A stretch of 64,000 nt of DNA, taken from positions 4,134,711 through 4,198,710 of the forward strand of contig OY811979.1 of the NCBI GenBank assembly GCA_963681505.1, written 5' to 3'. A model generated the notes under the pieces. It saw nothing but the letters and a program-made list of their open reading frames with translations. It was not told the origin of the DNA and made no database searches. This DNA is from Eunapius fragilis. Lineage: Eukaryota > Porifera > Demospongiae > Spongillida > Spongillidae. Within the stretch, counting starts at the first letter, position 1. Each line of letters opens with the position of its first letter. The translations under genes and the position numbers were made by a program. Below, piece by piece: positions 22,051 to 32,800 of the stretch.

Positions 22051-25000
22051 ATGGCGGATTGTGGCCATCATGATGGAGCCTGCAAAGTTCCTGGTTGTCA
22101 AAGCAAATGCAAACGCTGTCAATGTGCGTGTGATGGTGTACCCCCAGAGGTAGTAATACTAAGGAAAAGGGGACGGCCTAAGAAATCAGATGGTAGTGCA
22201 GGGCCTTCACTCGAACACTCAACAAGGCGTGCATCTACGAACGCAAGGAAGTCCATCACAGATATGTTTGTTGATGATGTACATGATGCTGGCACGTCTT
22301 CAGCTATGGTGACATATGGAAAATTAATTGAAACGAGGAAGGACGTGTGGGACGCATTTGGTTTCACTGAATCTATGAGAAAGAAATTGCCCTCAGAGCA
22401 CGCGCGAAACAGTGATGGAAAAATACGAGAGAGTAATCCAGGTGGCTGGTCAACCATGGTACAGTCTGTCCTTACAGCTTCCGTTAAAGTGGCCGAAATT
22501 CTCTGCCCAGCAATGTCTCAAGAGCTGGTACAAGATACCGCTGACAAGTTTAGAGGGGCTGTACCTGCACGAAGAGCACTGATGAAGCTTGAAAATGTTC
22601 TGATTGAGCATAATAATGCAAATCCGAACTTGACGATACAAAAGCGGGTGACATGCACAAGCGCTATTGGTAAAAGGGCTCCCAAAGAAGAGAATGGAAT
22701 CCTTGCAACAGGAAGGTAGGTTTCACATTGGTGGATATGCACGGATGACAGCACTGGCAGACAGTCAAGCTATTCTGAGGTTTAGAACTCATCAAGCCCA
22801 TACAAACACGTGCAAGAGTCGAAAAGGCTGTAGTCATTGAGGCTGTAAGCTGGATTTTGTCTCCAGTCAATGTGGGTGTTTTATCGTGGGGCACGAAAGT
22901 TGTAAAGCTTTCAGAACAAGAGTCAGTAACTAGCTCTTCCTTGTGTAACACGTCGCAAAACACGAAAGCACATGTTTGATGACTACTGCAATGTGTTTGA
23001 GAGGCAAGCCAAAATCCTTGGACGCTCAACATTCTACCGGATAGTGAAGGAGATAACTGGGGGTGAAGAAAAGATTTTTACAGCTGTAGATTATGTGACA
23101 GGAGTCCTTGTTCATGACTCCATTGAAATGTTGCAGAAGATCAGTGATGATTTCATACAAAACAATGTGGACAAGGTAACCCTTTCTAGACAGCTCGAAT
23201 TGGTGCGCAATTTCTTCAAGCAACAGTATGATTCACATGTGCAAATAGAAAATGACAATGTTGACACGCATGGAATTGAATACGGATTGAAGAAACTACA
23301 CCCAGAAAAGGAAATAAATGCTGCTGTCCGCGTTGAAACTTGTAACAGCTGCCGTTTCAATGTAGTATTTTTCAAGGCACTTTGTGACAAGATCAAAGCC
23401 ACAGGAGAAGGAGGTAACCGTGTAAAATCTCAGGATACAATAAAGGATGCTCTCATGGTTGTTAGTGACATAAACAGAAACTTGAATTGTATCGTGCGTA
23501 TCAGGTACGTGTTGCAAATCAACAGAAAGCTATATATAAAATTGAAGAAGAGATGAAACAAGAGTGCCTTGAAAACAAGATCAGTTCAAAACATGCCCTT
23601 GTTGTTATTAACTGGAAAATGAAATTTGAGAGCATGTCAGCAAGAGGAACTAGCCAAGAGCATTTTGGGAAACGAGGTATTGCTTGGCACGGGTGTCTAT
23701 TGAAATTTTTTCGATATGAGGAAGGTTCTGCTGTTCGGTACAACATTTATGCTGACCAGATCATGGAAGGTTCAAACAAGCAAGATAGCTTGGCAGTTGC
23801 ATCAACGATCGAGGCATTTCTATATCAAATACATGAGGAGCTATCATTTTTGGAGGAGATTACCTTACAATCAGACAATGCAGGGTGTTATCAGTCAAAG
23901 GATTTGCTACTAGCCATTGCTCTTATTAGTGCTTTGTCACCCATAAAGGTGACTCGATTCATTCATACAGAAACACAAGATGGCAAAGGGGATATTGATG
24001 CCCATTTTGCTCGGTCCATGGCTCACCTTGTATCCTTCATGCACACATCACATCAGTGGCGGCGGAAGGGGGGGGGGGGGGGGCTGGAGGGTCTCGAGCC
24101 CCCCCAATAATGACATAGGGGGGGCTCAGCCCCTCCTAAACAATAACCGGTATAGTACAATTGTTATATCTTGCCCGCGAGATTGCTCGCTTATACCGTT
24201 ACCGTTCGCCTGTGCCCGTGCATTTATATAATGACATCCAGAAAAGTCACCGTAGGCGACCGCTCGATGGGGAAAAGGGGGGCCCCCTCTCAACTAATAA
24301 TATTCATAGAGCTAGTTTCCTTGAATCGTATGAGTCTTTTCGTGCATAAATATAATTAGGGCATCGAAAGCTTCCACAATTCGCGCGGGAAGGCACACCT
24401 TCCCCCCCCCCCCCTACATTAGCGTGCTTGACAATCTGAAGCGAAGGCTGTCCCGATTGATTGTTAGCTGTATGCCAAATGGTAACAGTACAGATAGATT
24501 GTAATGGGTTGGGGGGAGTTCTTACTCCTCCCGCCCCCGGCAGACAAAAGGAATACTGTGAACAAATGCTCTCTTTGATGTCATGAATTTTATTATCCTC
24601 GCTTTTAGAGCCCCCCCCAATCTTATATACCTTCCGCCGCCGCTGCACATAGCAATAAAATTCAGCGCATTGTAACAGCAAAAGGGTTGGCATCTGCTCT
24701 TGCTTGGGGAGGTGGCTTGCAGAATTCATTTGTGCAGCTTGTTGGCTTAGATCGACCAAAACTTGCAAACCTAGCCCTCATTATTGCCCCAGTTGTTGAA
24801 AAAATGAAGACTTATTTTTCTAGATTGAATGACATTTTCTTTCTGGAAAGAATTGGACCGTGAGTATCTGCTGCCTTGTACGACATTGAAGTTGTACGCC
24901 AGACAGCAATTGCCTTCAAGATACGAGTGTTTGCCTATAGTGGAATCGGGAGTGGCATTGTATTTGACTGCAGTATTCAAGAGCAATCATTTGCACCAAC

Positions 25001-26015
25001 TCAAGTTGATCAAGAAAGTGTCTTAGAAAATGAAGATGGCTTTGATAAAACTGAAGATAATGAAGATATCGTTGATGATGAAGAAGGAGGTGATTATGTC
25101 TCAGCTGCAAATGAAGAAGGAACAGAATTGAACTCCTCTACTGCTGTTGTAATAGGCAAAGAATTAGTTGATGCAGCTGCTCAAATGGAATTGGAGGCAG
25201 ACTTACAAGATCTAGATGTAGCCCCGAAGACGCTCCCAGCTGTCGAGCAGTACATGTTTTATGGCCCAGTAAATGATAAATCCAAGCAAATGGTGACAGG
25301 AGTTAAAGTGGTAAAGTGTTCAAAGCTTTCTGGTCTAAAAGGGCCTCGCACACTATGCAGCCAGCAAACAGAAAAGAACATGGAGGATTTAACAGGCGTC
25401 TGTGTTCAGCAACCTCCACAACGTATGGATGCTGTGGCAATTGCTGTACGCTGTGCAAATGATCTTATCCACATGCACTGTTTTGAAAGTAAGAAGTGGG
25501 AAGGATGATATGGTTGAGTACCTGCTCTCACAGCAGTTAGAAATTCCTCAATCAAGTTTAAAACGTCAGGGGTGGGCCTGGCGTCCTGCTCATGGTGACA
25601 CTTATTGAACGACATATGTTCATTTATATCGTACAGAGATCAAGGTGATGTTTGACCGTGGTGTACAAACAGAAACGGAAAGATGTCTCCAGCAATAATG
25701 CTAGAAACGTTACAAGAGCGTTATCCAAACCGGTACTCATTACCAGGCGAAATTGAAATAAGAACAGAGATTTCAAGCCTTCTACAAAAGCAGAAATCTG
25801 GCAGGACGCAGAAGAAATCAAAGTTCTCAACGACATATACTGAGTTTATCAAGAATACTTTTGATCAGGTGTTAGAGCAGAAAGATCACCAGCTAGATCG
25901 CATAAAGCCAAAAGAAATTCTCGTGATTGTGAAGCAACACTTCATGGAGGAAGATGGCTCTATCCCTTTAGACCTTCCCAGCGATAAATACATTACAGCT
26001 AAAGTGTCAACCTGA
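22051..26015 (+). pseudogene. Transposase-like gene of copy 2, frameshifted and MITE-interrupted
   Basis: Same gene as in copy 1, here reaching its 3' end. In order: 22051-22719 (Cys-rich head and GRPKK), 22744-22978 (broken by a 2-bp deletion relative to copy 1), 22972-23556, 23487-24053 (LQSDNAGCYQ), MITE, then 24646-24850 (KIQRIVTAKGLASALAWGG ... FFLERIGP). An acidic region follows (24876-25508, KTEDNEDIVDDEEGG), then 25400-25608 (KDDMVEYLLSQQLEIPQ) and a C-terminal part 25640-26015 (MSPAIMLETLQERYP ... IEIRTEISSLL). The C-terminal segment resembles the small helical domain that ends several invertebrate DDE transposases of uncertain class. Removing the MITE plus one target duplication rejoins the frame. 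Function is inferred only. Confidence 0.6.
24054..24645. mobile_element. 592-bp G-rich MITE with CACAT target duplication
   Basis: Ends are CAGTGGCGGCGGAAGG and CCTTCCGCCGCCGCTG (15-16 bp terminal inverted repeats). CACAT occurs on both sides (24049-24053 and 24646-24650). Internal G and C runs lie near both ends. It interrupts the transposase frame of copy 2, and the same insertion is in copy 1, so it preceded the duplication. Confidence 0.8.
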
Positions 26016-26710
26016 AGTCAATGGCTAAGAAGGAAGAACATAGGAACATAATGCTATGCTAGGTGTGCATTTATGTTGCCTTGCCTTGAACAATAGTACT
26101 TTACCTGTATCAGAAATAGACGCGTAATGGATATGCGCGCTCGGTGCGTGTACATGCATGCAGCTGAAAGTGCTAGAGGTCGTTATATATGCGCGCACGT
26201 TAGTAATATAAGCCCATTTGCCCATCAGCATTGATGAACTTGTCGTCACACGGCCTATTGAACCTTTTATTTCGGTCGTTAAGTGCTATTTCACGAATGT
26301 AGACTGCTTAACTTCGGCAGCCTATACCTCGTGGTAGTCGTACAGTTGTAAGGTAACTAAAACTTTGGGTGAATTCTGCACTCAATAAAGTTTGTGTCGA
26401 CGGTCTCAGAGTCTTATTTATCGCTTCTCCCGATTTTTTGGTTTTGGCAACGCGCCCAAAAGAAATGTCCTTTTGGGTCTGAAATTACGGAGACGCTCTG
26501 TTAAGGCATTCAAAGAATAATTTGAAAATTTATGCACAAAAACTATTCAACAAATGTTCTCTCTTTCAGCAGTCACATGATCCCCATGACAACCATCTGA
26601 TCCAAGTGACGCAATCCCTCCAAGGCAAACTATGATGATGTAAAGAATGAACAGCCTTGCCTGTGTGTATATAATAGCACACGTCAAAATCGTGCTGTGA
26701 ACACACCCAG

Positions 26711-26945
26711 GCACTCATCAAGGTGTTGTCTCGTTGAGAGGTAAGTCTGCTATTGTTACACACACAGGCATACATCAGGGCTGTTAACTTTTATCTTACA
26801 ATGGAGGCTTGCATAATGCTGGTTGCCATGGACATCTTGTGTCGTTCAGAGGCGAGTCAATGGTAGGGGAAATGTGAAAATATAACGTATCCTACCCCTG
26901 CTATTGACTCACCTCTCAACGAGACCACACTTTGATGAGTACCTG
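26711..26945. repeat. About 235-bp inverted-repeat element
   Basis: gcactcatcaaggtgttgtc...gttgagaggtaagtc at the left is mirrored by gactcacctctcaacgagac...tttgatgagtac at the right. A second internal pair (gaggcgagtcaatggtaggg / cctacccctgctattgact) nests inside. Non-coding foldback MITE. Confidence 0.7.
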
Positions 26946-27071
26946 TGTGCGTACAATATATGAAAATACTGACTTACTGAAGTGCACTGGTGAGGAGTTA
27001 GATGGTTTCCCTCCCTGCCCCCACTTGCATATGATGTTACATGTGTGAGCTCTAGCAGGGATGTATAGATA

Positions 27072-27375
27072 TATGTACTTTACACCCTTCATTTCTATGT
27101 TCCTCCCATTCAAATGGTGCCAGTGTACACTTATGGTGCACTTTTTCTGCCCTGGCACAGATGATTCTCTTCATTGACAGATGACAGCACTCACAAAAGC
27201 GTTCTAGATGGATGTGAGCATTGTCAGTGGAGGTGTTGATTGCAAAAGCCGTTAACAGGTCATCTGTGAATCCTTTGCACTCATAAGTGCTCTTCTTTTG
27301 CCCACTCTTTTTAGCCTCTTTCCACAAACTCTGCAGTGCAGCGGCAGTTGTTTCGTGTGGTAATCCATCCCTGTA
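27072..27375 (-). pseudogene. RAG1-N-terminus-like zinc module
   Basis: After the acceptor-like tacag, the minus strand reads LPLHCRVCGKRLKRVGKR in one frame and YECKGFTDDLLTAFAINTS, HIHLERFCECCHLSMKR and FEWEEHRNEGCKV in the next. The C..C / H..FC..C / W..H....C pattern is the zinc-binding N-terminal region seen before the RING in RAG1 and RAG1-N-like transposon proteins. One frameshift separates the two halves. The companion RING module lies at 20250-19990 on the same strand with transposon copy 2 between, so insertion probably separated them. Confidence 0.5.
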
Positions 27376-27399
27376 ACCCGCAACATGCATCGATTATTC

Positions 27400-28100
27400 A
27401 TAAGATACACTCAAGGTTTTTCTGGTGACAGAAAATCCGAGACCAGATCTGGTTCCTCAGTTCCGTTACTGACATGCCTTGGCTTGACCGACAGACTAGT
27501 CTTACCTCCAGATCAACTTTGGGTAGTCCGTTCTATTCGATCTCGTTCCCCACCTAACCGAAATAAGTACCGCATGGGGTTATAAACACGGCTTGCGCAT
27601 ACGGTAGGCCTGAAATTTGGAAAGTACGTGAGGACTGTAGTTAAAAGAGCATGAAAGGTTGTGTTGTATATTAGTTTAAAATATTGCATTTACTGCTTCT
27701 TCTGAGAAGTTGTGAGCTTTGAAACATAAGCATTTTAATGAGGTGTTTCTTCGCTATCTATTAGACAGGTACCGTAATGTTCTAATTATAAACCTAGTTT
27801 CCAGCCGCATACAACCGTGGCCACTGTTGTACTGTCATAACATGAATTTCTGGTGGACTTTGCAGCTGGTGCTCGATTCGTTGCTTTGCGCATGTACAAG
27901 TGCATGAGCGTGATATGCCCGCCCAGGTCGTGCGGTAATGACAAAAAGACGTTGATTGATTATGTAGGCGTTACACTATAGCGTCCTTGTGTTATGTAAG
28001 CCTATTAACGAGTAAGAGTAAATGGTCTCCGGACACAAACGCGGAGCAATTCTCATGCACGTGAACTCCCTTAGGTCTCCAGATCTATCACTATCGTCAG
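27400..28100. other. No supported feature
   Basis: Non-repetitive intergenic sequence upstream of the Ig-domain gene. No first exon with a signal peptide was recognised here. Confidence 0.4.
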
Positions 28101-29122
28101 CCAATCCCTCCAAACACTAACCCCACCCAATCCTGGATGGTAGAAAGACTGGCCACATGGATTGGTCTGACTACTTTCAGTGATAACTTGGACTGTAACA
28201 CAACCTCTAGTAATGGAGCTGGTGTTGGTTGGACTGGACCTTTGGCTATAAATGCTTACTGGATACAGACAGTGGCAAATGGAAGGCGTCTTGTGTTGGA
28301 TAGATTTACCAACAGTGATCTTGGTATCTACACGTGTTCTGACAGTACAACCAATGAGTCTGTGACTGTTAACATCACAAGTGGTGAGTGGTATGTACAG
28401 TCCCCACTTGTATAATATGCTTCCCGCGGTTTAATTTGACCACTAATAGCGTCTGAAATTAAAAAATTCCAGCGCTGGTATGTACATGTACTACCTTTCC
28501 CTCCCACACATGCACTTCACTTACAGCTAACCCAGCCATCCATGCAGTCAGTGATGATGTCAGCGTTGAGGCAGGCTCCAGTGGACAGCTGAAGGTGTAT
28601 GTCTCTGGTGTTCCTGACCCCCCAAGTACAAGCATCACATGGTTCAAGTTGGGCCCAGGTGGAAACAAGACAGAACTAAAGGAGCCAACGGTGAACTTCT
28701 CCAGTGACCATCGAACACTTGTACTGAGTGGTGCTCAGGACAGTGATGGAGGAACCTACATATGCATCGTGACTCAGAACTCTATCCCATCATATCCATC
28801 TGCTGGTGTTACTATGCAGCTAGCTGTCACAGGAAAGAAGGGTGAGTTATTAAAAGATATCAAAACTCCCTATAAGAATGATTGCTATTTCATTATGCTT
28901 CCAGCCATATCAGCCAACATCACAATTGGTTGCTCTCCTACTATGCAACCTGCTCCCAACATCACCTGGTGTACCCCTCTCCTTTTCCAAACTTCTCCAT
29001 TGCCTGTGATTGTAGGTACTGCCACAGGGGGTGGAGCTACCCTGGTGCTGGTTACTGTAGCACTCTGCGTGTACATCATATGCTGCAAACCTCGCAAGGG
29101 GGCAACCCCACATGTATGGTGA
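28101..29122 (+). CDS. Ig-domain single-pass membrane protein (5' incomplete)
   Basis: Three exons join in frame with phase-1 junctions, as is usual for Ig domains. Exon 28101-28383 has an Ig-like fold: LDCNTTSSNGAGVGWTG ... LVLDRF..SDLGIYTCSD. Exon 28527-28841 holds a second Ig-like domain (ITWFKLGPGG ... RTLVLSGAQDSDGGTYICIV) that lacks the first Cys. Exon 28905-29122 gives a short NITIGC..NITWC segment, a hydrophobic span (GGGATLVLVTVALCVYII) and a very short basic tail CCKPRKGATPHVW before the stop. N-x-S/T sites are frequent. It is likely a cell-surface receptor or adhesion molecule; the ligand is unknown. The signal peptide and start codon are missing from the model. A 45-bp GT..AG segment near the membrane span (28972-29016) could be an extra intron. 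Confidence 0.7.
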
Positions 29123-29331
29123 GGGGAGCGGCCATTGTTGAACCCTTACTTTGAACATTCACGTGATTTATTACTGCTATTCATTAAACATACATATTTC
29201 GTGTGGATAGCGTAGCACGCGCAGGCATTTTGAGACTTCACCTTAACATTTGCAGAGGAAAATGCATGTCAATATAAATTTAATACATTTTAAAAAAGAA
29301 ACTCTCACCTCAGAACTCGGAATTCACAATT

Positions 29332-29571
29332 AAAAACATTCTCTCTGAGAAAGTTGGTGGTATATAGGATTTGAGGTCTATGGTGGTCAAAAAGGAATGG
29401 ATCAGCGATCATACGATTTTTATAGTCCTACATTTAGCATTTTTGTAGTTTGCTAAATATAATACTATTTTTAAAAATTCGTCTCATCATTGATCCCTTG
29501 TTCCCTTCCTTTTACACCACCAATAGCCTGCAAATCCTACATGCCACCAACTTTCCAGAGAGAATGTTTTT
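29332..29571. mobile_element. Diverged copy of the 5301-5584 foldback MITE
   Basis: aaaaacattctctctgagaa and aaagttggtggtatatagga at the left pair with ccaccaactttccagagaga and gaatgttttt at the right. Sequence and order match the 5.3-kb element but arms are clearly more diverged. Confidence 0.8.
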
Positions 29572-29617
29572 GTTAACTTGTCAATAGCAGAGGTTGAGAT
29601 ACATAGAAGTCTAGCCC

Positions 29618-29852
29618 GCTCATGTATCATTGGCCTGCCCCCCTCATGTATCATTGGCTAGTCCCCTCATGTATCATTGGCTAGCCCCCTCATGTATCAT
29701 TGGCTAGTCCCCTCATGTATCATTGGCTAGTCCCCTCATGTATCATTGGCTAGCCCCCTCATGTATCATTGGCTAGTCCCCTCATGTATCATTGGCTAGT
29801 CCCCTCATGTATCATTGGCTAGTCCCCTCATGTATCATTGGCTAGCCCCCTC
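29618..29852. repeat. 23-bp minisatellite, left part
   Basis: About ten copies of cccctcatgtatcattggctagt with ccc/tcc variants. The array resumes at 34515 on the other side of the LTR retrotransposon. Confidence 0.9.
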
Positions 29853-32800
29853 TGTAAGGAAACCATCTCACATCAGACCGATAAATGAATCATTCTAATT
29901 ACAGCACACACACCCTACATGGTTAAGTTATTAAACTAGTATAGTCATTTCCCTACATCCTGCCTCTCCCTTCTATTTTGCTTTAGGATCCCACAGGTAC
30001 TTGTCATATGGTCGAGATGGAGGTCTTCTGGTTCTTTGTGGACGCTGTTCTGAGATACTTGCTGGTGGTACGTTGTTAGAACTTTGATCCACCTGATTAC
30101 TTGCCTCCCCTTCCAGGCTATGCTGAGGACCTTGAGGCCAACCCTTGGGTAGCTCCTTCCCAGGCTCTTTCACTGTTTGATCTGAGACACTCTCAGGTTC
30201 TGGCCTTTCATCTGCCTCTAACTGATCTTGTTGTGGTTGGTGTATTGCGTTTGGCTGATAATTGCCTTGTTGTCTGACTGACAGATCCTGCATAGAGGGT
30301 GGGGGTTGGGAAACAGGGTCCAGGTTTTGCCTCCTTGGATGATAGACATGTTGAGGAGTGTGTGGGTGCAGGAGCTGCTCCAGATTTTGGGACTCCGGTT
30401 CCGGTTCTGCTGCAGTTTTGGGGTGTGTGACCTCTGCTTCCTCACTCTCTACATCAGATTCTGCCATTCTCTTCCTTAGCTGGTCAGCATGCTTCCTGCG
30501 TTCAATTCCATTAACATTCACAATGTACGATAGTGGTCCCGTTTTCCTCATAACAAAACCTCTTTCGTATCCTTTTCCTTCTGGTCGCTCAACCCAAACT
30601 AAATCTCCTATTGAGAAGGATGAAAATTTGGCCTTAGTATCATGATATACTTTTTGCTGAGTTAAAGCTTTGTCCATGTAGTGGTTTATATCTGGTTTCA
30701 AGAGGTCCAACTTTGTTCTAATTCTTCGACCCAGCAACAACTCAGCTGGTGAGCGGCCTGTTGACTTGTGGGGTGTGTTTCTGTAGGAAATCAAGAAACG
30801 TTGCAGTGTCAGATCTAAATCCTCCCTATGCATCTTTGTAGCTGAGAAGCGCTCCTTAAAGGTCCTCACTGCCCGTTCCGCCAGTCCATTTGTTTTTGGG
30901 TGATACGGGGTTGAACGAATGTGTGTGATGTTATTGGCAGTGCAGAAGTCTTTAAATTCAGAGGCTATGAACTGGGGGCCATTGTCCGAGACTATGACTC
31001 GTGGCAAACCAAAACGGCAGAAAGTTTCACGCAATGCCTTTATCGTTACTGCAGCAGTGGAAACGTGCATTGGTTTTATCTCTAACCACTTAGAAAATGC
31101 ATCAATGACTACCAGCCAATACTTGCCCTCAAAGGGGCCAGCATAATCTACATGGATCCTGGACCAAGGTTCGCTTGGTGTGTTCCATGCAAAAAGTAGA
31201 CTTTCCGGCTCCCGTGGACGATTCTGCTGACAAGGGCTACACTTCTTTACATATATTTCCACTTCCTCATCGATGTTAGGCCACCACACGTAAAATCTTG
31301 CAAGCGCCCTCATAGCCCATATTCCTGGGTGCCCATCATGTAAAGTGGCCAAAACAGCACCACGTAACAGTTTTGGTATGACAATCCTTCCTTGCCAGAG
31401 CAGAATATTCTCTTCAAAAGACAAAGAATCCCTTTTCTCATAAAAGGTCATGCATTCTTGAGGTATGAGCTTCCTGTCATTTGGCCACCCTCTCTCCATG
31501 TACAGAATAACCCTTGAGAGCAGTGTGTCTTGTCTAGTCAGTCTCTGAAGTTCCTTCTTCGATATGGGCAAGTCCCCTACCCGAATGTTCAGGAGTGCTT
31601 CACTATAACCAGCCTGCTCATTTGTGGATACATCTGTAGTGCGTAACGGAAGACGTGACAAGGGATCTGCCAATAAATTGTGTTTCCCCTTGACGTATTC
31701 AAGCTCATAAGCATATGCACTTAGAGTGATTGCCCACCTTTGCAAACGATTAGCAGCCATTTTAGGGATTTCTTGATGTGCTCCAAGGATACGTTCCAGT
31801 GGCTTATGGTCCGTTTTGAGAATGAATCGTCGGCCATACAAATATTGGTAGAATTTGGTGACACCAAAGATGATGGCAAGAGCTTCTTTGTCAATAACAG
31901 AGTACCTTTTCTCTCTGTCCATCAAAGTTCGCGAAGCAAAAGCCACTGGTTTCTCAACACCATCTGGCAATCTATGCAATAACACTGCACCTACTCCGTT
32001 ATCGCTAGCGTCTGTCATAAGGACTAGTGGTAAAGCTTCATCATAGTGCACTAAGGTGTCCTTGGATGATAACAGCTGTTTCAGGTGCTGAAAAACCCTG
32101 TCGCTCTCTTCTGACCACACCCATCTTGTTGCATTCTTTGTGAGTTGATACAGAGGTGTACATAGTGACTGCAAGTTGGGTAAAAATCTGGAATAATAGT
32201 TAATCGCACCCAGGAAAGAGCGCAATTCCTTCACATTGGATGGTGCTGGCATCTGCTTTATGGCCAACACATGCTCTTCGGTTGGGTGAATGCCCTCTTG
32301 ATCAATGCGATAACCCAAGTAAGTAATTGCTGCTTGCATAAATTTACACTTTGATTTCTTTATCCGAATGTTTGCCTGCTTCAACCTCTCTAAGACTTCC
32401 TCCAAAAGTTTCAGATGTTCTTCCTGTGATGTTCCAGCCACCAGGATGTCATCAATGTACGCAGCGGTTTTCGGTATGCCCGACAAAATTTTATCCATAG
32501 CTTTCTGAAATATGGCGGGGGCAAAACTAACTCCAAATGGCAGTTTTTTGAACTGGAAATAGCCCAGATGGGTGGCAATGATCAAGTACTTCCTAGACGC
32601 AGGGTCCACTTCCATTTGGAGATATGCATCTGACAAGTCTAACTTGGTGAAACACTTGCTGCCGCTGAGCTTTGATATAATGTCCTCAAACCTTGGTAAG
32701 GGATGGGGGTCAACATACACTTGTGGATTAACTGTGGCCTTAAAATCAACGCACATCCTAATACCCCCACTACCCTTTGGGACACATACAATAGGAGATG

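Larger units (their letters stand above)
21884..26504 (+). mobile_element. DNA transposon copy 2, 5'-truncated, 3' TIR and TTAA present
   Basis: Plus-oriented copy of the element at 2321-5289. Homology to copy 1 begins at 21884 and the 5' terminal repeat is missing. The 3' end is complete: 26475-26500 reads ttgggtctgaaattacggag..., ending ctctg, then TTAA at 26501-26504. Against copy 1 this defines terminal repeats beginning CAGAKCGTCTCCGTAATTTC and a TTAA flank. A 592-bp MITE is nested at 24054-24645. Confidence 0.8.

Noticed and set aside
21884..26504. Assignment to piggyBac on the basis of TTAA
   Set aside because: Protein motifs do not resemble piggyBac, and TTAA could be part of the terminal repeat with a shorter true target.
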